DNA of 64,000 bases, taken from assembly GCF_902833905.1 (NCBI RefSeq), contig NZ_CADFGP010000007.1:62001-126000 (forward strand), in the 5' to 3' direction. The notes beneath the pieces are model-generated. The model had not been told where the DNA came from and did no database searches. It saw only the letters and a program-made list of their open reading frames with translations. Every line of letters starts with the position of its first letter. Position 1 is the stretch's first letter. The position numbers and the translations under genes were made by a program. Of this stretch, positions 20,101-27,417 are shown piece by piece. Origin of the DNA: Paraburkholderia tuberum STM678. GTDB lineage: Bacteria; Pseudomonadota; Gammaproteobacteria; Burkholderiales; Burkholderiaceae.

Positions 20101-21085
20101 TCCGATGAACTTCGGCCTGCGCTTTTATCACTTCATCAACGGTGCGACCGAGGCTGATGCGCCGGCCGGTGTGTCGATGCGCAAGGATGTTGAATATCCG
20201 GTGACCAAGGCTTATACGGCTGCAATTAAAACCGCGTTGCAGGGAATCGATTGGGCCGGGTTGCCGTGGCCTTTGACTTCCAGTTCGATAGAGACGATTC
20301 AAAACGCGGTCACGCCGCAATTGGAAATCGCGCTTAGTGAGGGGCCCTTTGGATTGCCACGACGCGATGCCGCCAACTCGGAAAATGGTGGTGCCATGCC
20401 AAAGCTTGTGATTGTCGATCCACAGCGGGCAACGCAGTACGCCCTGCGGCAGGATGTCAGCGCCGCGTTTATCGGTGACGATTGGGCTATCGCCGTCAAC
20501 GAGAGCGAGATTGCACGCATCGTCGAACTGATGGACCAGCCGGCTTCGCTGGATCACCGCCTCAGGGCATTTGCCGACACGCTGTATCACGAGTCTCGCC
20601 ACTGCCAACAGTACTTCTGGATGCTTTCTTTGCTTCAGCATTTTCCAGACGACTACAGGGAGCTGCCGAATATCCGCTTGGTGTATTGGTCGACGATGCT
20701 AAAAAAGGCCTATACGGCGGCTGGAAACACGCAGCTACCCGACGATCACCGCGTTCACATCGGTCTGCACAGGATGCTTGTATTCCACTACTACTGGCTG
20801 ATCTCCTGCATGCAGGACAAGCCGGGCTGGGAGTACGTCAGGCGAGATCTCCCGAGTGCTGAAAGGAAGGTATGTGACCTGCTGAATGTCTCCGCTGAAA
20901 CAGCTCAAAAAATGGTGCAATTCGAAACCGGCTATAGGAGCCAGATTCATGAAGAAGATGCCTACGCCTGCGCGGAAGTGGTTCAGGCCTACTGGCGCAA
21001 TCCTGGTGATCCTCTCGTTCGCAACCCCGGTACATGCACGGCTCAGTACGCTGACGCCCTCAGGATCGTCGGGGCCAGGAGCTGA
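17192..21085 (+). CDS. vgrG: VgrG spike protein with C-terminal transthyretin-like and HExxH metallopeptidase-like effector domains
   Basis: This 1297-residue specialised VgrG forms the type VI spike and carries a toxin on its end. The gp27/gp5-like core spans about residues 25-520 (VSYHEEDPDKPYVSGRMING), followed by the Burkholderia-type segment DDTPGQLQAQLASDHARS and the DUF2345/needle region to about 830. Residues about 840-930 look like a transthyretin-like beta domain (GFALPNQPYRITLDDGQVIQGVTNALGET, split here in description). Residues about 965-1297 form an extra domain with YHESRHCQQ: H1133, E1134 and H1137 make an HExxH zinc motif, with acidic candidates for a third ligand at about 1254-1256. 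By established knowledge, Pseudomonas VgrG2b also joins a transthyretin-like and a metallopeptidase domain and acts in the periplasm. The ATG at 17192 overlaps the PAAR stop. The 3' end overlaps the next gene by 137 bp. Confidence 0.9.
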   Translation: MIASRLPRNTELLARMVEPAQDRTLGLSSDALPTWGNEPLLAPLRLRGTESLGKLYRYTLDVATIESPTLGLWQAKELVVPDNLIGKVIDISIAFDGNGLFGQQELKPGDVAHVGAGRRTISGLVTGVKQTGTDDRRAHYRFVVRPWLWLATKNRESRIFQDASVVDITDRILKERYHFPVVMELGATGLCEGYPKRDHVRQMWESDFEFLTRIWREWGIYYLFDGMTLVLCDSPGSHKQHDNGYDTIRYHAPDSRHVDEEHIHRLEVSRQITTGKVSLIDYDYTRPGMHFEGEYESFSERAFDNIEQHGWGDYSQPLAGEMGLSGRRNNFRNEAEHLASVRVDAMRCHRLRLKGRGNLRGLTTGKTFWLDNHPQCDINAEYLAVSTTLDIRNAPQNTQPSGNDTNDALRQCVTSFVLQPANTFFRNRPKKKPRCAAETAIVVGPEHQPIWVDGYARAKVRFVWDRLGPTNESASCWVRVSSPWQGNGFGAIYPPRVGQEVMVSYHEEDPDKPYVSGRMINGWNQPPWKLPDNQALSGVLSSELKGGCDGQTNHVVLDDTPGQLQAQLASDHARSRLVLGYNTQVVREAGRQQARGEGWELATDAWGVARANRGVLFTTEARRGATAPAKDLGETVARLTQARDIHENLAGLARQYEAQEQQTSQSDVSRAIKAQNEAIRGVAARADLPFPQLSAPDMVLASAAGVGLTAAQSTHVASIEHIALTAGGHVSMAAAKSLLASAINGVRVFTQNLGIRLKAASGKVRIDAQSDDVEVIAQRVVSIISRTDSINLMASKEIVLHAGSTKVVINSEGYRVYTDGEHRVHARGHQTDRPAARPVNVPVTPGKPGKLAAHHVLIEHDTGFALPNQPYRITLDDGQVIQGVTNALGETSLVTSNLLAFATVELFAASEPDKVIAVSRGAVIREADEPFAGAVPNAEKRTARVAGRAVASPNQSATTEDKPPEFVSCDPMNFGLRFYHFINGATEADAPAGVSMRKDVEYPVTKAYTAAIKTALQGIDWAGLPWPLTSSSIETIQNAVTPQLEIALSEGPFGLPRRDAANSENGGAMPKLVIVDPQRATQYALRQDVSAAFIGDDWAIAVNESEIARIVELMDQPASLDHRLRAFADTLYHESRHCQQYFWMLSLLQHFPDDYRELPNIRLVYWSTMLKKAYTAAGNTQLPDDHRVHIGLHRMLVFHYYWLISCMQDKPGWEYVRRDLPSAERKVCDLLNVSAETAQKMVQFETGYRSQIHEEDAYACAEVVQAYWRNPGDPLVRNPGTCTAQYADALRIVGARS

Positions 21086-21689
21086 GATGAGACCGATCGT
21101 GACCGACGCCCAGCGCGACATGGCCTTGAGAATATTGACCACGGCAATGGCGATCCTGCGGGACGACCAGCCCTTCGATCCCGCACATACGATTTTCGGC
21201 CGCATTATCGCGGCGCGGCCTGAGCGCGGCGTGGTAGGTGTTACGGAGTATTGCTTCGAGAATCCGGCGTTCCCACGGACGGAAATCACCGTAGTTGTGA
21301 TACCCGATCCGCTCGACCGCTCTGCCGACCGCGCGCAGGTCAAGCAAGTCATGCTGGACTTCACGATCCGCTTCAGTCCACTGTTGACAGACATTAACCG
21401 TTCGACGCTGGAAGACCTCCTCCATGTCGATATCGGCTACTGGATCGACGGCAACGGCGAGCGGCGACCCGGCAACGATATGGGGACAGTGCCGCCGCAC
21501 GTTCGTCTGCATCACTATCGCTATCGTGCTTCGAATCTGTCAACGAGCCGGTTTCCGGTGGACGTCGAATTTGCTTTCGGCGACCCCGACCCAAACGATC
21601 CGACGCCGGACGAACCCAAAACGCCGGTCCTGATGGACGTTCGCCTCAATCGTGACTATTCCGCGTTGAAACGGCAACACCGTGAATGA
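20949..21689 (+). CDS. exported protein, probable periplasmic immunity protein, copy 1
   Basis: This 246-residue protein has a signal peptide (MKKMPTPARKWFRPTGAIL, then VILSFATPVHA, cleavage after about residue 30). The mature part has no family I recognise; it includes VTDAQRDMALRILTTAMAIL, DLLHVDIGYWIDGNGERRPG and a C-terminal FAFGDPDPNDPTPDEPKTP. The start at 20949 lies inside the vgrG 3' end in another frame and has GGAG 8 nt upstream (20937-20940). Its position right after an effector VgrG, its export signal and the periplasmic type of toxin argue for an immunity protein. No experiment or homology search supports this yet. It is duplicated in the next gene. Confidence 0.75.
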   Translation: MKKMPTPARKWFRPTGAILVILSFATPVHARLSTLTPSGSSGPGAEMRPIVTDAQRDMALRILTTAMAILRDDQPFDPAHTIFGRIIAARPERGVVGVTEYCFENPAFPRTEITVVVIPDPLDRSADRAQVKQVMLDFTIRFSPLLTDINRSTLEDLLHVDIGYWIDGNGERRPGNDMGTVPPHVRLHHYRYRASNLSTSRFPVDVEFAFGDPDPNDPTPDEPKTPVLMDVRLNRDYSALKRQHRE

Positions 21690-22478
21690 AGCCCGTCTTG
21701 AACAGCAGGTGGCAACGCGCCACGGCGCGCGGAAGTGGTTCAGGCCTACTGGCGCAATCCTGGTGATCCTCTCGTTCGCAACCCCGGTACATGCACAGCT
21801 CAGTACGCTGACGCCCTCAGGACCGTCGGGGCCAGGAACTGAGATGAGACCGACTGTGACCGACGCCCAGCGCGACATGGCCTTCAGAATATTGACCACG
21901 GCAATGGCGATCCTGCGGGACGACCAGCCCTTCGATCCCGCGCATACGATTTTCGGCCGCATTCTCGCGGCGCACCCACTGCGCGGTCGTGTAGGTGGTA
22001 TGCAGTACTCCTTCGTCAATCCGGCATTTCCGCGGACGCAAATCATTCTATTTGTGGTACCCGATCCGGCCGCCCCCTCCGCCGACCGCACGAAGGGCAA
22101 GCAAGTCGCGACGCACTTCACGATCCGTTTCAGTCCACTGTCGACAGACATTAACCGTTCGACGCTGGAAGACCTCCTCCATGTCGATATCGGCTACTGG
22201 ATCGACGGCAACGGCGAGCGCTGGCCCGGCAACGATATGGGAACGGCGCCACCGCAGATTCGGCTGCATAGCTATCGCTATCGTGCTTCGAATCTGTCAA
22301 CGAGCCGGTTTCCGGTGGACGTCGAATTTGCTTTCGGCGACCCCGACCCGAACGATCCGGCGCCGGACGAACCCAAAACGCCGGTCCTGATGGACGTTCT
22401 CCTCAGTCGTGACTATTCCGCGTTGAGACGGCAACACCGTAAATAGAGCCCGTCTTGAACAGCAGGTGGCAAAGCGCC
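20970..22478 (+). repeat. tandem duplication, two abutting 757-bp units
   Basis: Unit 1 spans about 20970-21726 and unit 2 about 21727-22478. Matching positions are offset by 757 bp throughout, for example GCGGAAGTGGTTCAGG at 20973 and 21730, and the gene stops at 21689 and 22446. Each unit holds the last ~115 bp of vgrG, the whole immunity gene from its signal peptide on, and ~35 bp after it. The vgrG tail frame in unit 2 is still open to the equivalent stop at 21842. Confidence 0.9.
21682..22446 (+). CDS. exported protein, probable periplasmic immunity protein, copy 2
   Basis: This 254-residue paralogue of the preceding gene arose by a 757-bp tandem duplication. The probable start is GTG at 21682, overlapping the stop of copy 1 by 8 nt. 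A GTG at 21709 is an alternative; neither has a good Shine-Dalgarno, so coupling is likely. The duplication junction replaced the original first residues (MKKMPTPA) by a new leader, MNEARLEQQVATRHG, before the same signal peptide. Flanks are nearly identical to copy 1, but the middle block (about IIAARPERG to VMLD in copy 1) differs strongly. It may neutralise a variant toxin. Confidence 0.72.
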   Translation: MNEARLEQQVATRHGARKWFRPTGAILVILSFATPVHAQLSTLTPSGPSGPGTEMRPTVTDAQRDMAFRILTTAMAILRDDQPFDPAHTIFGRILAAHPLRGRVGGMQYSFVNPAFPRTQIILFVVPDPAAPSADRTKGKQVATHFTIRFSPLSTDINRSTLEDLLHVDIGYWIDGNGERWPGNDMGTAPPQIRLHSYRYRASNLSTSRFPVDVEFAFGDPDPNDPAPDEPKTPVLMDVLLSRDYSALRRQHRK

Positions 22479-22505
22479 GCATGTGCAGAGACGACATCCG
22501 CATTT

Positions 22506-24227
22506 TCAGCTTTGCATGGACTCGCTTGCCACCACCCTGTTTCGCCCACTCGCCTTCGCGGCGTACAGTCGCTGGTCCGCGACCGCAATCAACCCCTCGA
22601 GGTCAAAGCAGTTATCCGAAACACTCTCCGCCACCCCGATCGATATCGTGAACCATATCTCACGGCCCGGCGCGGTGCGGGTTAATTGCGTCTCCTGAAG
22701 GACGCAGGCGTTGCGGGCGACGGCCTCGCGCACGCGCTCCGCAATTCGGGCCGCGTCGTCCGCGGTCGTATCGGGCAGCAGCCCACAGAACTCCTCGCCA
22801 CCCAGACGTGCCATCAGATCCCCCGGGCGCACGGCAATCCTGACCACGTTGGCCAGGTGCTTCAGGGCCTCGTCTCCGCCAGCGTGCCCCCAGTTGTCGT
22901 TGATCACCTTGAAATGGTCGATATCGATCATCAGCAGCGCGATGCGGCGCTCGTCGTTGCGCCGTGAAAGTGCGTCGAATTCCTCATTCAAACGGCGGCG
23001 GTTCGCGAGACCGGTCAGGGGGTCCGCGAGCGACAATTCCCGCAGCCGCCCGTTGAGTGCCATCTGCGTGGAAAGAAGCTGGTCGACGACAAAAAGAGTG
23101 GCCCAGAGAAGCAATGCCATCAGTATCCACACCCCGGCAAACAGCGCGCTGCTCAAGCGAACGACCGAGAAGAATACGGTCGCAGCGGATACGTAATCGG
23201 TCAATACGAGATCCGCCGTATCCAGCTTTCTGAAGAGCAGGAAGTCCTGTCCCGCACTCAACGTTCCGCTGGGTGTCCGAAACAGCGTGGAAGCAGAGAG
23301 CGTGTTCCACTGCGCCGGCAGAGTCTTCAGCCAATTCTCATCATTGACCGAGAAAGTACTTCCGCTCGTTGCAATTGGCATCCCGCTCGGGTCTATCAGA
23401 GCGTGAGTTTCATCCGCTGTGGTGTTGTTCCACAGATAGTCCTGAACGATGCGTTGCGGGACCACGAAGAATATGAGGCCGCGAACCACGTCGTTACTCA
23501 TCACCGCTGTCCCAAACAGCAGGCGAGGTCCTGCCGGGTTCTTGCGCCCGCGAACCGGATCGAACGTGACGTCATAGTCGAGCGGGTTCTGGTTGGCCAG
23601 CTGTAACAGGCGCGAGCTGCCGTACATTTGCAACAGCCGGACTACCTCGTCGTCGTCAATGGTTGGGTGAGCGACCACGATACCGGTCGGCGAGACATAT
23701 ACCGCGCGTTCGAGACCCGTGCCCATCTGGAATTGCACGGCAAACAGCCGGCTCATCAATTGGGCGAGCCGCAGGTCCTCGACAAATGTGGGCTCGTCAC
23801 GGTGCAAACCAGGAGTCACCGCGAGCTGCTGTGTGCCGATACCCCGAATGGGGGCGTCGATATCGCGAACTTGAAGATTCCAGACGCGCTCGTCCTGCGC
23901 CCGGAGTACTGCCTGGAGCGAGGCATCCGGTGTTCGATCGAGCTGTGCTGTCCGGTCCGCAAGGAGCCGCTCGGCACTCTCGCGAAGAAACTGCAAGTGC
24001 TGCCTGTTATTGCGGACCGCGACATCGAGAACCCTGGCCTGAATCTCGAGCTGATGCGAACGGTTATCGAGCTCCCGGGCACGTACGAGAAAATATTGGT
24101 GTACAGCAAGAATCAACGTGACAACGAATACCACGGCGAAACACAGGATCACGGTATGCCGCGGACGTGAACTGGCGCGGTCCCAAACCGTTTTCGCAGG
24201 CGTTTTAGACGCGGACGGCAGGCGCAT
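22506..24227 (-). CDS. membrane-bound diguanylate cyclase (GGDEF) with periplasmic sensor
   Basis: This 573-residue inner-membrane protein makes cyclic di-GMP from two GTP. TM1 is at about residues 20-45, a periplasmic sensor of about 300 residues follows, and TM2 is at about 355-390. The C-terminal GGDEF domain has DIDHFKVINDNWGHAGGD and the active-site variant GGEEF at about residue 478. RPGD lies exactly five residues before GGEEF and is an intact inhibitory I-site. No EAL domain is present. The ATG at 24227 (GGAGA upstream) is preferred over an in-frame TTG nine codons earlier. It is convergent with the VgrG island; no link is evident. Confidence 0.93.
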   Translation of the reverse strand: MRLPSASKTPAKTVWDRASSRPRHTVILCFAVVFVVTLILAVHQYFLVRARELDNRSHQLEIQARVLDVAVRNNRQHLQFLRESAERLLADRTAQLDRTPDASLQAVLRAQDERVWNLQVRDIDAPIRGIGTQQLAVTPGLHRDEPTFVEDLRLAQLMSRLFAVQFQMGTGLERAVYVSPTGIVVAHPTIDDDEVVRLLQMYGSSRLLQLANQNPLDYDVTFDPVRGRKNPAGPRLLFGTAVMSNDVVRGLIFFVVPQRIVQDYLWNNTTADETHALIDPSGMPIATSGSTFSVNDENWLKTLPAQWNTLSASTLFRTPSGTLSAGQDFLLFRKLDTADLVLTDYVSAATVFFSVVRLSSALFAGVWILMALLLWATLFVVDQLLSTQMALNGRLRELSLADPLTGLANRRRLNEEFDALSRRNDERRIALLMIDIDHFKVINDNWGHAGGDEALKHLANVVRIAVRPGDLMARLGGEEFCGLLPDTTADDAARIAERVREAVARNACVLQETQLTRTAPGREIWFTISIGVAESVSDNCFDLEGLIAVADQRLYAAKASGRNRVVASESMQS

Positions 24228-24263
24228 GCCGGCTCTCCGGTGATCCAGCTCCAAGTCTGAATA

Positions 24264-26060
24264 CTATTCCTTCCCAACCCCCTCGACATAGCTATCAACC
24301 GCACTGTTCACCGTCGGATGAAAGCACGCATCGCCAATCAGATCCGTCAACTCGAAGCGTCTGAGCTTGTCGCGAACCGGATCCTTCATCTCTGCAAAGT
24401 GCAGCACAATCCCGCGCTCGTCGAGCGTGCGCGTCAGTTCCCGCAGCATGTCGGCGGAGGTGACGTCCACGCTCGTCACCGGTTCGGCCGCCACCACCAC
24501 ACGCCGCACCGGTGCCGGCGATTCGGCGACGGCTTCCAGCAGGCGCTCCTGAAACTGCTCGGCATTCGCAAAGAACAGCGGTGCATCCCAGCGAAACAGC
24601 ACGAGCCCGGGGATTCGCTGGGCATGCGGATAGCGCTGCAAGTCGTGATAGCCGCGCAAACCTTCGACGCGACCGAGCACCGCGTAGTGCGGTCGCCAGC
24701 CGTCCCACAGAAATTCGATGACCGCGATCACCACCGCGAAGCAGATGCCGGGGATCGCACCGAACACCGCGACGCCGGCAAAGCAGGCCATCGACAGCCA
24801 GAACTCCCATTGCTGGATGCGGAAAATCCGCTTCAGGTCCGTGATCTCGAACAGACCGATCGCCGCCGCGATGACGACCGCGGCGAGCGCACTGTTGGGC
24901 AGGTAGCGCATCAGATTGGGCGCGGCCATCAGCAGCGCCGCGACCGCCAGCGCGCCGACGACGCCCGTCAGTTGCGTCTTCGCACCCGCCGCCTCGGCGA
25001 CCGGCGTGCGCGACGAACTGCTGCTGATCGGGAAGCCGTGGAACAGGCCGGCCGCAAGATTGGCCGCGCCGAGCCCGACCATCTCCTGATTGGGGTCGAC
25101 GCGGCTGCGAAAACGTGCCGCGAAAGTTCGCGACAGCACGCTGGTATCCGCGAACGAGATCAGCGCGACCGCGCAGCCGCCGAGCAGAATCTTGACCAGA
25201 TCGGCGTCGGTGACCCACGGCAGCGCAAAGGTCGGCAGGCCTTGAGGAATCTTGCCGAGCACTTTCACACCCATGCTATCGAGGTGCAATGCGGTTACGC
25301 ACAACGTCGCAACGATCACGGCGATCAGTATGCCCGGCAGCTTTTCGAAGCGCTTGAGAAACAGGATCAGCACGAGGCTTCCAGCGCCCACCGCGAAGCT
25401 ATACCAGTTGGATTTGCCATCGGCGATGGCCTGCACGAGGCTCACGATGTCCCGCAATGGCCCGCGCTCTTCGATTGAGATGGCAAACAGTTTGGGCAGC
25501 TGACTGATCAGCACGGCAAGCGCAATGCCGTTCATATAGCCGTATCGAATGGGTTTCGACAACAATTCAGTGATGAATCCCAGCCGCAGCAAGCCCATCA
25601 CAATACAGAACAGGCCGGACACGATCGCCATCATGCTGGCCGCCGCAATCGCGCGCGACGGGTCGCCCGCAGCGATTTGCACCACGACCGCCAGAATCGG
25701 AGCGGCGAGCGCGGAGTCGGGACCGAGCACGAGAATCCGGCTCGGACCGAACAGCGCATACGCCAACAGCGGAACGATCGTCGCGTAGAGGCCGTACACG
25801 CCAGGGACGCCGGATGCCTCCGCGTAAGCGATCCCAACCGGCACCAGCATCGTGGTCAGTACCAGTCCCGCCGTCAGATCGTTCGGCAACCATCTCAGCC
25901 GGTACGTCTTGAGCACCGTCAGTCCCGGCAGCCAGCGCATCCAGCGGCGCGCCCTGCTTACAGCAGTCTGTTCTTTGTGAGGAACTGGCCTGTCCGCTTC
26001 CATTTTTGGAATGTTCGTAGTCGAGGACGCCGCACCACGGTTTGTGGGCGGTACCGTCAT
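24264..26060 (-). CDS. SulP family anion transporter with STAS domain
   Basis: This large inner-membrane carrier for sulfate, bicarbonate or dicarboxylate has about 11 hydrophobic segments beginning LPNDLTAGLVLTTMLVPVGIAYAE, the SulP signature, and includes GPDSALAAPI. A cytoplasmic STAS domain makes up roughly the last 110 residues. The start is uncertain: ATG at 26060 (given), ATG at 26003 (MEADRPVPH), or ATG at 26117, which overlaps the upstream SDR stop as TGATG. None has a clear Shine-Dalgarno. It lies directly downstream of the SDR gene and is probably cotranscribed with it. The transported anion cannot be read from sequence. Confidence 0.88.
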   Translation of the reverse strand: MTVPPTNRGAASSTTNIPKMEADRPVPHKEQTAVSRARRWMRWLPGLTVLKTYRLRWLPNDLTAGLVLTTMLVPVGIAYAEASGVPGVYGLYATIVPLLAYALFGPSRILVLGPDSALAAPILAVVVQIAAGDPSRAIAAASMMAIVSGLFCIVMGLLRLGFITELLSKPIRYGYMNGIALAVLISQLPKLFAISIEERGPLRDIVSLVQAIADGKSNWYSFAVGAGSLVLILFLKRFEKLPGILIAVIVATLCVTALHLDSMGVKVLGKIPQGLPTFALPWVTDADLVKILLGGCAVALISFADTSVLSRTFAARFRSRVDPNQEMVGLGAANLAAGLFHGFPISSSSSRTPVAEAAGAKTQLTGVVGALAVAALLMAAPNLMRYLPNSALAAVVIAAAIGLFEITDLKRIFRIQQWEFWLSMACFAGVAVFGAIPGICFAVVIAVIEFLWDGWRPHYAVLGRVEGLRGYHDLQRYPHAQRIPGLVLFRWDAPLFFANAEQFQERLLEAVAESPAPVRRVVVAAEPVTSVDVTSADMLRELTRTLDERGIVLHFAEMKDPVRDKLRRFELTDLIGDACFHPTVNSAVDSYVEGVGKE

Positions 26061-26116
26061 TCGAAGGATAGTCCAGACATTCCGTTGGCGACAGGATGAG
26101 GCCGACCGGCCGCGCA

Positions 26117-27166
26117 TCAGGGCCGCTGGCGCCTCAGCAGCCACGCGACGCCCCCCGCCAGCGCCATCACTGCCGCGCCGTACACCGCATTGCGATGCCG
26201 CTCGGTGAACATCTGCCAGCAGTACGCATGCGCTTCGTCATCGAAGCGACCATGCGAAGTGTAGTGGCCCGGCACCGGCTCGTAGAGATTCGCGGGAGCA
26301 TCGGCGGGCAACGGTTCATCGGTCAATTGCCCGTCGTAACCCGCCCGCGCGAGATAGCGGTCGAGCAGCGCCGGCGCGATCCGGTTCGCGAGGATTGCCT
26401 TGACCGTCGACCACCCGACCCACACCTGCCGCCGCCGATGGGTGGCCGCAAAGTAGATCGCCCGTGCCGCCACTTCCGGCTGAAACACCGGCGCCACCGG
26501 CCGTGCCCTGCGCCCCGTGCGATTGAGCGCCCAGTCGAATTGCGGCGTATTGACCGCGGGCAGATCGACCATCGTCAGATGGATATCGACTCCGTCGTGC
26601 AGCAACTCGGAACGCAACGAATCGGTGAAGCCGCGCACGGCAAACTTCGCGCCGCAATAGATCGACTGCAACGGCACCGACCGGTACCCGAGCGCCGAGC
26701 CGACATTGACGATCGTGCCGTGCCCGCGCGCGCGCATCACGGGGAGCGCCGCCAGCATGCCGTTGACCTGCCCCAGATAGGTCACCTGCGTGCCGCGTTC
26801 GACATCGCGCGCGCTGAGCGCCGACACCGGCGCAAACGCGGTCGCCATCGCGACGTTGACCCAGACGTCGATGCCGCCCCACTCGCGCTTCACGCGCTGC
26901 GCCGCGCGCTCGATCGCGTCGGCATCGGCGACATCGGCCGGAATGGCGAGTGCGCGCACGCCATAGGTCGCGGCGATCTCCTCGGCGGCACGAGCGAGCC
27001 GTCGCGGCTCGCGCGCGATGAGCCCAACGTCGTAGCCCTGCCGCGCGAATTCGGACGCGCTCGCGCGCCCCACGCCGGCACTTGCCCCTGTAATGACGAC
27101 GACGCCCTTGCGCTCGACGTCGCCGCTGCGGGTCTCGGTTTGCACCGTCACAGCGTCGCTGGCCAC
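26117..27166 (-). CDS. SDR family oxidoreductase with C-terminal membrane anchor
   Basis: This 349-residue short-chain dehydrogenase has the cofactor loop TGASAGVGRA at about residues 25-34. The usual NNAG is replaced by NVAMA, and the catalytic pair is YCGAK. A C-terminal extension of about 100 residues ends in a hydrophobic helix (AVYGAAVMALAGGVAWLL) followed by RRQRP, so it is probably anchored to the inner membrane. The start is GTG at 27166 because a near-perfect GGAGGT lies 7 nt upstream; an in-frame TTG at 27211 is less likely. The substrate is unknown. Its stop abuts the SulP reading frame. Confidence 0.87.
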   Translation of the reverse strand: MASDAVTVQTETRSGDVERKGVVVITGASAGVGRASASEFARQGYDVGLIAREPRRLARAAEEIAATYGVRALAIPADVADADAIERAAQRVKREWGGIDVWVNVAMATAFAPVSALSARDVERGTQVTYLGQVNGMLAALPVMRARGHGTIVNVGSALGYRSVPLQSIYCGAKFAVRGFTDSLRSELLHDGVDIHLTMVDLPAVNTPQFDWALNRTGRRARPVAPVFQPEVAARAIYFAATHRRRQVWVGWSTVKAILANRIAPALLDRYLARAGYDGQLTDEPLPADAPANLYEPVPGHYTSHGRFDDEAHAYCWQMFTERHRNAVYGAAVMALAGGVAWLLRRQRP

Positions 27167-27272
27167 TTTGAACACCTCCGAGGTTGCGTATCCAGTGAGG
27201 TGGTGAAGCAAAGCGCAGTCCCGACGATTCGAGCTGGGGATCTGCGAATTGCGCGCGAGTCCAGCGCACGCT

Positions 27273-27332
27273 CGGCCGCCGGGACGCCGGCCGCCGGAGC
27301 GCCGGCCGCCGGAACGCCGGCCGCCGGAAAAA
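27273..27332. repeat. four 15-bp GC-rich tandem repeats
   Basis: Four copies of the unit CGGCCGCCGGRRCGC lie head to tail at 27273, 27288, 27303 and 27318, the last one degenerate at its end. They lie between the SDR start and the heme operon terminator. Each unit contains the self-complementary core CCGGCCGCCGG. Confidence 0.85.
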
Positions 27333-27360
27333 CAAATGGCCGCAGCGCGGGGCTGCGGCC
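27328..27360 (-). terminator. intrinsic terminator of the heme operon
   Basis: A 9-bp stem (GGCCGCAGC / GCTGCGGCC, 27338-27360) with a 5-nt loop is followed on the minus strand by ATTTGTTTTT. It lies about 58 bp after the hemY stop. Confidence 0.85.
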
Positions 27361-27417
27361 ATCAGGTAGCGGCTTCCGAGGCTTGCGCGCTTCAGCGCAT
27401 GGCCGAAAACGCCGAAC

